A stretch of DNA of 12,819 nt from Spirochaeta sp. (GTDB taxonomy: Bacteria > Spirochaetota > Spirochaetia > DSM-27196 > Alkalispirochaetaceae), in assembly GCA_007117185.1 (NCBI GenBank), contig SKHA01000080.1, forward strand, positions 1 through 12,819, in the 5' to 3' direction. The notes below the pieces were generated by a model. The model saw only the letters and a list, made by a program, of their open reading frames with translations, ran no database searches and was not told the DNA's origin. Each line of letters opens with the position of its first letter. The first letter of the stretch is position 1. Both the position numbers and the translations under genes were made by a program. This document shows positions 5,572 through 11,502 of this stretch, piece after piece.

Positions 5572-6540
5572 TTACCGGAAAAAGGGGAAGGAGATCACCC
5601 GGTTAATGGTCTGTTCGCCAAGAAAATGCATGCAAAGGCGGTCCACTCCCAGGGCAACACCGGAGCAACGGGGCAGGACATTCGGCGGCTGCAGGAACAG
5701 GGGGTCCATCGGCGGCGGGGGCGATGGCGGTGACGGGGGCTCCGGGTCTCCTCTGCGCTGCAGCAGCCCGTGCTGCTCCTCCATAAAACGAAGGATCACC
5801 TGCGGGTCCGTCTCCTCACCGTAACAGTTGGCCACCTCAACTCCGTCAAGGTACAGCTCCCAGCGATCGGCCCAGGGGGTGCCAGGGACACCCCGCGCCA
5901 GGGTGGCGATCGCTGCGGGGTAGTGGGTGACAAAGACCGGCCGGTCCCGGGGCAGGTTGGGTTCAACGTGACTCAAAAAGGTGCGCTGAAAGAGGTCCTC
6001 CCAGCTGCACCGCGCCAGCTCGTGACGGGACGACGCCGAAAGCCCCCGGGCGATGATCGCCTCAACGAGGGCAGGTGCTTCCAGGACGTTCTCAAGGTCG
6101 ATGCCGGTCCAGCGCTGCCAGCATTGCGCCATCGTCATCACCAGCGGTTCCGCCGTCTCTCCCAGCGCGCTCAGCAGGTCCCTGGTCACCTCCAGGGAGT
6201 CCCCGCTGTGGGCGTCCACCGTGTAGTACTCCAGCATGGTGAACTCCGGGTTATGGTGCGGTCCCACAGACTCGGCGTTGCGGAAGCTGTGGGTAATCTC
6301 GTAGATGCTGCCGGACCCCGCCGCCAGAAGCTTTTTCAGGTAGTACTCCGGTGAGGGCAGCAGGTATAGCTGCTGTTGTGCCTCCCGAGGGTGGAGAAAG
6401 GTGGTGCTGAACAGGTGCAGGTGCGCTTCCGGGATGGGGGTAGCGCAAACCTGGGGCGTCTCCACCTCAAGGTAGCCGCGGTTGTCCAGGAAGCGGCGGA
6501 TCTCCCGCAGCAGACGCGCCCGGCGCCGAAGCTCTTCCAT
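5572..6540 (-). CDS. epmA: EF-P lysyl/beta-lysyl-ligase (EpmA/GenX/PoxA-type)
   Basis: This is a LysRS-like class II synthetase core with no anticodon-binding domain; the family attaches beta-lysine to the tip lysine of EF-P. Visible are motif 2 (HSFRNAE...HHNPEFTMLEYY) and motif 3 (CSGVALGVDRL). The alanine before LGVDRL matches Ala298 of E. coli EpmA, which is glycine in true LysRS, and this supports EpmA over LysRS. I chose the ATG at 6540 (322 residues, MEELRRRARLLREIRRFL) because a TTGTTT-N18-TATAAT promoter lies within the open frame upstream of it; the longer start at 6579 adds 13 poorly conserved residues. An insert, PPSPPSPPPP (5710-5739), absent from E. coli EpmA, sits between the ELYLDGVEVANCYGE region and motif 3. 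It is followed by efp. Confidence 0.9.
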   Translation of the reverse strand: MEELRRRARLLREIRRFLDNRGYLEVETPQVCATPIPEAHLHLFSTTFLHPREAQQQLYLLPSPEYYLKKLLAAGSGSIYEITHSFRNAESVGPHHNPEFTMLEYYTVDAHSGDSLEVTRDLLSALGETAEPLVMTMAQCWQRWTGIDLENVLEAPALVEAIIARGLSASSRHELARCSWEDLFQRTFLSHVEPNLPRDRPVFVTHYPAAIATLARGVPGTPWADRWELYLDGVEVANCYGEETDPQVILRFMEEQHGLLQRRGDPEPPSPPSPPPPMDPLFLQPPNVLPRCSGVALGVDRLCMHFLGEQTINRVISFPFFR

Positions 6541-6546
6541 CTCTCG

Positions 6547-6576
6547 ATTATATCCGCCGAGGGTGGCATCAAACAA
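6547..6576 (-). promoter_or_regulatory. Promoter of epmA, probably producing a leaderless message
   Basis: On the minus strand, TTGTTT (6576-6571) and a perfect TATAAT (6552-6547) are separated by 18 bases. Only six bases (CGAGAG) separate the -10 from the ATG at 6540. A start about seven bases below the -10 would fall on or beside the A of that ATG. No properly spaced Shine-Dalgarno is present. Confidence 0.65.
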
Positions 6577-6592
6577 CATCTGAGACTATGCT

Positions 6593-6799
6593 GTGAATAT
6601 GATTGACCCGGAAAAAGTGTGGGACGACGAGTTTATGGAGCCCCCGCCTCCCTTTGACGAGGCCGAGATCGACGAGGACGAACTGGATCGTCTCGAGAAT
6701 GACTTCTACACCAACACCTCCGGAAGGCGCTCTCCCTTCGGACGGCTGGTCTCGCTTGACGATTCGGACGAGTCGGATGAGTCTTCAGCTGAGGGGTGA
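6593..6799 (+). CDS. Small acidic protein of unknown function with a PPPP motif
   Basis: A 68-residue open frame starts at GTG 6593, or at ATG 6599 two codons in; I list the longer form. The product is strongly acidic (EAEIDEDELDRLEND and a tail of DDSDESDESSAEG) with one short basic patch (SGRRSPFGRL), so it is probably largely disordered. MEPPPPFDE near the N-terminus is a polyproline stall motif. Codon choice is normal for the region, whereas the overlapping frame that would extend the downstream aminotransferase reads as nonsense, which supports this frame. There is no Shine-Dalgarno; a TATGCT (6587-6592) lies six bases before the ATG at 6599. It overlaps the aminotransferase start by 23 bases and is divergent from epmA. 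I do not recognise a family. Confidence 0.62.
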   Translation: MNMIDPEKVWDDEFMEPPPPFDEAEIDEDELDRLENDFYTNTSGRRSPFGRLVSLDDSDESDESSAEG

Positions 6800-7964
6800 C
6801 CTGACCTGTCCCGACCGGCGTGGATCAGGAGCGTTCAAGTGGGATCTGGCAGAGGCCGGGGAGATTCCCCTGTGGGTGGCGGACATGGATTTCGCGGTGG
6901 CGCCGGAGATCACTGCGGCGCTGCACCGGCGTTTGAGTCACCCGGTTTACGGGTATACCGCCGTCCCGGAAGCGTACAAAGAGGCTGTCCTTGGCTGGGT
7001 CGCCTCCCGTCAGGGGTGGCACCCTGACCTTCGACACCTGCTGGTCCTTCCCGGGATCATGCCGGCGATCTCCCTGGCAATTCGCACGTTCACCGTCCCG
7101 GGAGAGGGGGTGGCCACCTTTTCCCCGGTTTATTTCCCCTTCTTCGATGTGATCCGCGAGACCGGTCGGCAGACAGTTGCGGTACCGCTTCTGGAGCGGG
7201 ACGGTGACGCTGGAAGTGGAGACGGAGCGGGGCTCCACTACGAGATCGACCTTGACGCGCTGGAACGGGCGCTGCCGCAGTGCCGGGTTTTGTTGCTTTG
7301 CTCACCCCAGAACCCAGGCGGACGGGTGTGGACCGCCGCCGAGCTGGAGGCGGTGGCTGCCTGCGCCGCCCGGCACGAGGTGCTGGTGATCGCCGACGAG
7401 ATCCACGGGGATCTCACCTTCCCGCAACAGCAGTTTACGCCCTTTCTCTCCGTCCCCGGGGACGACCGCTACCGCCTGGCCCTGCAGGCCCCCAGCAAGA
7501 CCTTCAATATTCCCGGGTTGCCCACCGCCTGGGCGGTCATCCCTGATCCCCGTCGCCGCCGGGCGTTCAAGCGAACCCAGGAAGCGGCGAAGCTGGACCT
7601 CTCCAATATTCTCTCCCTCACCGCCGCCCATGCCGGCTACACTGCCGGGGCCCCCTGGCTGGACAGCGTTCGCCAGCAGATATATGACAACTACCTGCTG
7701 GTCCGTACTGAACTGGAACAGCTCCCGGGTGTCAGGGTGTACCGCATGGAGGGGACCTACATCGCCTGGGTAAAGACCGGGCTGCCCTCGGAAGAGCTGT
7801 CCGCCCGGGGGCGCGCCGGGGGAGTCTGGGTGATGCCGGGGCGCAGGTTCGGACCGGAAGGGGAGGGACACCTGCGGGTGAACGTGGCCACTGACCCGGC
7901 GCTGCTCTTTGAGGGGCTGCAGCGACTCAAATCCGTCCTGTCAGAGGCTCATGACCAGGTGTGA
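6777..7964 (+). CDS. PLP-dependent C-S lyase / aminotransferase of the PatB/MalY family (cystathionine beta-lyase-like)
   Basis: Members of this fold-type I PLP family cleave C-S bonds of cystathionine or cysteine conjugates, giving pyruvate, ammonia and a thiol; some act as aminotransferases. The 395-residue protein carries the PatB/MalY hallmark KWD...PLWVADMDF (21-39), YGYT (58-61), SPQNPGGRVW (176-185), IADEIHGDL (205-213), the PLP lysine in SKTFNIPGL (K241) and the carboxylate-binding arginine in LRVNVA (R367). The start at 6777 places about 20 residues before KWD, as in PatB; upstream codons in this frame shadow the acidic ORF, with which it overlaps by 23 bases. It overlaps the nucleosidase gene by 14 bases. 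With that neighbour it fits homocysteine/methionine recycling, though the exact substrate is unproven. Confidence 0.88.
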   Translation: MSLQLRGDLTCPDRRGSGAFKWDLAEAGEIPLWVADMDFAVAPEITAALHRRLSHPVYGYTAVPEAYKEAVLGWVASRQGWHPDLRHLLVLPGIMPAISLAIRTFTVPGEGVATFSPVYFPFFDVIRETGRQTVAVPLLERDGDAGSGDGAGLHYEIDLDALERALPQCRVLLLCSPQNPGGRVWTAAELEAVAACAARHEVLVIADEIHGDLTFPQQQFTPFLSVPGDDRYRLALQAPSKTFNIPGLPTAWAVIPDPRRRRAFKRTQEAAKLDLSNILSLTAAHAGYTAGAPWLDSVRQQIYDNYLLVRTELEQLPGVRVYRMEGTYIAWVKTGLPSEELSARGRAGGVWVMPGRRFGPEGEGHLRVNVATDPALLFEGLQRLKSVLSEAHDQV

Positions 7965-8721
7965 TCTGGCGGTGGTCACCGCCCTGGCGGAAGAGCTGAC
8001 CCCACTGCTGCAGTTGCGCCGCGCCGGTAGCAACCGCCACCAGGGCGGCCGTCCCGGCGGCAGTGGGGAACACTGCCCGGGTCGGGCAGAGCCGCTCTTC
8101 TTGCCGGGAGAGCCCTCGTGTGTTCTGATGTGGACCGGCGCCGGAACACTGGCGGCGGCCCGGGGGTTGGACCGTTTGTTGGACCGGTATGCCCCCCGGT
8201 GGATACTGGCAGGGGGGATCGCCGGAACCAGTAGTCGGGAGATTCAGGCTGGTGAGGTGGTTCTGGCCGAGGCGGTAGGGTTCTACGACCAGGACGTCAC
8301 CGCCCTGGGGCTGCCCCCGGGGACGGTCTACAGGGGCCAGCCCCCGCTGCTGGTCCCCACGGCGACGCTGAATATGGATGACCTGCTCCCCCCGGGGGCG
8401 CTGCACCGGGGCACTGTCCTCACCGGGAACAGCTTCCTGGACGACCGTTTGCTGCGCAGCCTTCCCGAACTGTGGCAACAGCGGATCCTCGCTGCCGGCG
8501 CCATCGACATGGAAAGCGCCGCCTGGGCCTCCGTGGCGGCGGAGCGCGGGGTCCCCTGGGCGGTGGTGCGCACTGTCTCGGACCAGACGTTCTCCGACGC
8601 CCGGCGGGCGTTCCGCCAGACCTGCCGCCAGAGCGGTGAGCTCCTGCTGAGAATTGCAACCGCACCGGAACGGTGTATACTGACCCCCAAAGAGGTGCTT
8701 TATGATCCCGAGAACCATTGA
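7951..8721 (+). CDS. mtnN: 5'-methylthioadenosine/S-adenosylhomocysteine nucleosidase-like protein
   Basis: Family members hydrolyse MTA and SAH to adenine and the thioribose product, relieving inhibition of methyl transfer and feeding methionine salvage. The 256-residue protein matches the MTAN pattern: ALAEEL (11-16, proton-donor Glu15), LAGGIAGTS, YDQDVTALG (112-120), GNSFLDD (159-165), AIDMESAAWA (184-193, ribose-binding Glu188) and RTVSDQTF (207-214, catalytic Asp211). Spacing of Glu188 to Asp211 equals that of E. coli Glu174 to Asp197. Residues 23-57 form a Gly/Pro/Arg-rich insertion, so another phosphorylase-fold hydrolase such as futalosine hydrolase is possible. The start at 7951 overlaps the lyase gene and has AGAGG three bases upstream; earlier in-frame codons are shadow. 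The 3' end overlaps the GH65 start by 20 bases. Confidence 0.8.
   Translation: MTRCDLAVVTALAEELTPLLQLRRAGSNRHQGGRPGGSGEHCPGRAEPLFLPGEPSCVLMWTGAGTLAAARGLDRLLDRYAPRWILAGGIAGTSSREIQAGEVVLAEAVGFYDQDVTALGLPPGTVYRGQPPLLVPTATLNMDDLLPPGALHRGTVLTGNSFLDDRLLRSLPELWQQRILAAGAIDMESAAWASVAAERGVPWAVVRTVSDQTFSDARRAFRQTCRQSGELLLRIATAPERCILTPKEVLYDPENH
8654..8681 (+). promoter_or_regulatory. Internal promoter for the GH65 gene
   Basis: TTGCAA (8654-8659) and TATACT (8676-8681) are 16 bases apart, inside the last codons of the nucleosidase gene. AGAGG (8691-8695) then precedes the GH65 ATG at 8702 by six bases. This would let the phosphorylase be transcribed independently of the upstream cluster. The GTGTATACTG around the -10 recurs exactly at 4062-4071. 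Confidence 0.55.
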
Positions 8722-11080
8722 GCTGCTGCCGGAACACATCTTTCCCTCCGAAGAGTGGGCAATTGTGGAGAACAACTTCACCGAAACGTGGATGGGACAC
8801 GGTGAGACCGTCTTCGCCCTGGCCAACGGGTTTATCGGCGTTCGGGGAATCCCCTCGGAGGGGCGCCCCACCATCGAGGCGGCGTCATTCTGCAACGGAT
8901 TCCACGAGACCTGGCCCATCCGCCACGCCGAGGAAGCCTACGGATTTGCCCGTACCGGCCAGACCATCGTCAATGTCCCGGATGCGACGATCCTGAAGCT
9001 CTACGTAGACGACGAGCCCTTTTTCCTGCCCACTGCGCGGCTGGTGAACTACCGGCGGGAACTGGACTTTCGGGAAGGGGTGCTGAAGCGGGATGTCCAC
9101 TGGTCCACCACCGCGGGTAAGCAGGTTACCATCACCACCCGCCGGATCGTCTCCTTCGAACACCGTCACCTCGGAGCGATCCACTACAGTGTCTCGGTGG
9201 ATCGCGGCGCTCCAGTAGTCATCTCTTCGCAGCTTCTGAACCGGCAGGACAGTCGCGCCATTGACGAACCAAAAAACGGCAACGGCGAGAGCGACCCCCG
9301 GCGGGCTACCCGGTTCAGCCAGCGCGTTCTGAACGCCCGTTTTCACATGGACCGGGACCTGCGGGTCTGCACCGGCTACCGGACCACCAACTCGGGGATG
9401 ACCCTCGCCGCCGGGATGGACCACGTTCTGGATACGGAGAACCACTGGGAAGCCAAGCGCAGCTGGAGCGAGGATCTGGGCAAAGTGGTCTTCACCATCG
9501 ACGCGCGCCCCGGCGAGCCGGTGAACCTGGTCAAGTTCTTCACCTACCACACCTCCCGGTCCGTTCCGGCGGTAGAACTGGTTGACCGGGCGCAGCGCAC
9601 CCTGGACCGGGCGGTCCGCGACGGCTACCAGTACGTGGAGGAGCGTCAGCGGGCGTTCCTTGGTGAGTTCTGGAGCCACGCCGACGTGGAAGTTGACGCC
9701 GAACCGGAGGTACAGCAGGCGGTACGCTGGAATATCTACCAGCTGTGCCAGGCCTCCGCCCGGGCGGAGACCACCGGGATCCCCGCCAAGGGGCTCACCG
9801 GCCAGGCCTACGAGGGCCACTATTTCTGGGATACCGAGGTCTACGTCATCCCCTTCCTGACCCACACGGAGCCGCGCATTACCCGTAACCTGCTGCGGTT
9901 CCGCCACTCCATGCTGGATAAGGCCCGGGAACGGGCGGCGGAACTCTCCGAGAAGGGAGCTCTCTTCCCCTGGCGGACGATCAACGGCGAAGAGGCTTCG
10001 TCGTACTACGCCGCGGGAACCGCCCAGTACCACATCAACGCGGACATCGCCTACGCCATCAAGACGTATCTGGACGTCCGGGGGGACTACGACCTGCTGG
10101 CCGAGGTAGGCGCGGAGATCCTGGTTGAGACGGCCCGCATGTGGAGCGGCCTGGGGTTCTTCAGTCCGGACAGCGAGAAGTTTCACATCCACGGTGTCAC
10201 CGGCCCGGACGAGTATACCACCGTGGTGAACGACAATACCTTCACCAACCTGATGGCTCAGAACAACCTGCGCTACGCCGCCCGGATGATCCGCCGTCTG
10301 CGCACCGAGCGTCCCGGGGCGTATCGCCACCTGGAGCACACCACGGGGATCTCCGAAGATGAATGTGTTCTCTGGGACCGCGCCGCAGATGCCATGTACA
10401 TCCCCTACGACAAAGAACGGGGTATCCTGCCCCAGGACGATAACTTCCTGGAGAAGGAGCGCTGGGACTTTGCCGGGACGCCTACGGACAAGTACCCCCT
10501 CCTGCTGAATTATCACCCCCTGGTGATCTACCGCCACCAGGTGATCAAGCAGGCTGACGTGGTTCTGGCGCTCTTCCTGCTGGGGGACAACTTCTCCATC
10601 GAGGACAAGCGCAAAAACTTCGACTACTACGACCCCCTCACCACCGGAGACTCGTCCCTCTCGGCGTGTGTCCAGTCAATTCTGGCGGCGGAGATCGGCT
10701 ACGAGGACAAAGCCCTGGAGTACTTCCGCTACGCCCTGTTCATGGACCTGGCCAACGTGGCGGGCAACGTGGTGGATGGCGCCCACGTTGCCTCAACCGG
10801 CGGGGTGTGGATGTCCCTGGTCTACGGGTTCGGAGGGATGCGCAACTACGACGGAACGCTCCATTTCGACCCCCGTCTGCCCCGGGAGTGGAAGCGCCTG
10901 AGCTTCCGCCTTCGCTACCGGGACAGTCGGATTCGGGTTGACCTGATGCCCCAATCCTACCGCTACGAACTGATCGAGGGCGATCCGGTGACGATTACCG
11001 TCTGTGGTGCCCAGGTGGAGCTCAAATCGGGTCAGCCGATCGAGATTGATGCCTGTGACCTGTTGCCGAAGGACTCGTGA
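8702..11080 (+). CDS. Glycoside hydrolase family 65 protein (disaccharide phosphorylase type)
   Basis: GH65 enzymes mostly phosphorolyse alpha-glucosides such as maltose, trehalose or kojibiose, releasing beta-glucose 1-phosphate. The 792-residue length is typical. An N-terminal beta-sandwich begins with ETVFALANGFIGVRG (35-49); the (alpha/alpha)6 barrel contains GHYFWDTE (372-379), the catalytic acid Glu504 in GPDEYTTVVNDN, KQAD (616-619) and the phosphate loop TTGDSSLSA (647-655); then NVVDGAHVASTGGVW and a C-terminal jelly roll from about residue 715. Many characterised phosphorylases have TTHDSSLS, so Gly649 replaces the usual His. There is no signal peptide, so it acts in the cytoplasm. 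No beta-phosphoglucomutase or sugar transporter adjoins it; specificity cannot be assigned. The start has AGAGG at proper spacing. Confidence 0.9.
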   Translation: MIPRTIELLPEHIFPSEEWAIVENNFTETWMGHGETVFALANGFIGVRGIPSEGRPTIEAASFCNGFHETWPIRHAEEAYGFARTGQTIVNVPDATILKLYVDDEPFFLPTARLVNYRRELDFREGVLKRDVHWSTTAGKQVTITTRRIVSFEHRHLGAIHYSVSVDRGAPVVISSQLLNRQDSRAIDEPKNGNGESDPRRATRFSQRVLNARFHMDRDLRVCTGYRTTNSGMTLAAGMDHVLDTENHWEAKRSWSEDLGKVVFTIDARPGEPVNLVKFFTYHTSRSVPAVELVDRAQRTLDRAVRDGYQYVEERQRAFLGEFWSHADVEVDAEPEVQQAVRWNIYQLCQASARAETTGIPAKGLTGQAYEGHYFWDTEVYVIPFLTHTEPRITRNLLRFRHSMLDKARERAAELSEKGALFPWRTINGEEASSYYAAGTAQYHINADIAYAIKTYLDVRGDYDLLAEVGAEILVETARMWSGLGFFSPDSEKFHIHGVTGPDEYTTVVNDNTFTNLMAQNNLRYAARMIRRLRTERPGAYRHLEHTTGISEDECVLWDRAADAMYIPYDKERGILPQDDNFLEKERWDFAGTPTDKYPLLLNYHPLVIYRHQVIKQADVVLALFLLGDNFSIEDKRKNFDYYDPLTTGDSSLSACVQSILAAEIGYEDKALEYFRYALFMDLANVAGNVVDGAHVASTGGVWMSLVYGFGGMRNYDGTLHFDPRLPREWKRLSFRLRYRDSRIRVDLMPQSYRYELIEGDPVTITVCGAQVELKSGQPIEIDACDLLPKDS

Positions 11081-11098
11081 TGATGCGATGTTAAGGCT

Positions 11099-11500
11099 AT
11101 GAAGCGAAGCGTATTACTCAACACAATGGTCGTGGCTGTGGCCGTTGTGTTTGCTGCGGTTATGGCCTTGCCGGCACAGGAAACAGCCTCTGGATTCGAC
11201 GCCCTGCAGGACAGCGACGTTCTGGCGGCGATGATCAACACCAGTCGGGACACCTTCGAGTTGATCGACGTGCGGACACCCAGGGAGTTCGTCGGTGGCC
11301 ACATTCCCACCGCGGACAACATCGAGTATCAGGTGATCGGTCAGGCCCTTGCCGAAACGGACCGTGACCGTCCGATCGTGTTGTACTGCCGTACTGGAAA
11401 CCGCAGCGCCCAGGCGGCGCGAACGCTGCGAAACGCCGGGTTCACCACCGTGGTGGACTTTGGCGGGGTGAATCGCTGGCGCGGGTCTCTGGTGCGCTGA
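11099..11500 (+). CDS. Periplasmic single-domain rhodanese (PspE-like sulfurtransferase)
   Basis: The 133-residue protein has a signal peptide (MKRSVLLNTMVVAVAVVFAA with likely cleavage after ALPA, residue 26) and then one rhodanese domain. ELIDVRTPREFVGGHI (54-69) is the family's first signature, and VLYCRTGNRS (94-103) holds the active-site Cys97 in a six-residue CRTGNR loop. Such proteins transfer sulfane sulfur from thiosulfate or persulfide donors to thiols or cyanide; this one would act in the periplasm unless it is retained by an uncleaved signal. The ATG lies 18 bases after the GH65 stop; AAGG is only two bases before it, so initiation is weak or coupled. The protease gene follows after two bases. 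A role in sulfur transfer linked to the upstream C-S lyase is possible but unsupported. Confidence 0.88.
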   Translation: MKRSVLLNTMVVAVAVVFAAVMALPAQETASGFDALQDSDVLAAMINTSRDTFELIDVRTPREFVGGHIPTADNIEYQVIGQALAETDRDRPIVLYCRTGNRSAQAARTLRNAGFTTVVDFGGVNRWRGSLVR

Positions 11501-11502
11501 AC

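Noticed and set aside
5700..5750. G-rich simple-sequence tract on the plus strand
   Set aside because: It is the complement of the proline codons in epmA and needs no separate explanation as a repeat element.
6603..6776. N-terminal extension of the PatB/MalY protein by 58 residues
   Set aside because: The added sequence is Arg/Thr/Ser/Pro-rich and unlike the family, which normally has about 20 residues before KWD. It is the shifted shadow of the acidic ORF.
8885..10537. 550-codon open frame on the minus strand across the GH65 gene
   Set aside because: It is antisense to a gene with full family motifs. The translation is low-complexity (Gly, Val, Arg, Asp rich) and matches nothing; long antisense frames are common at this GC content.
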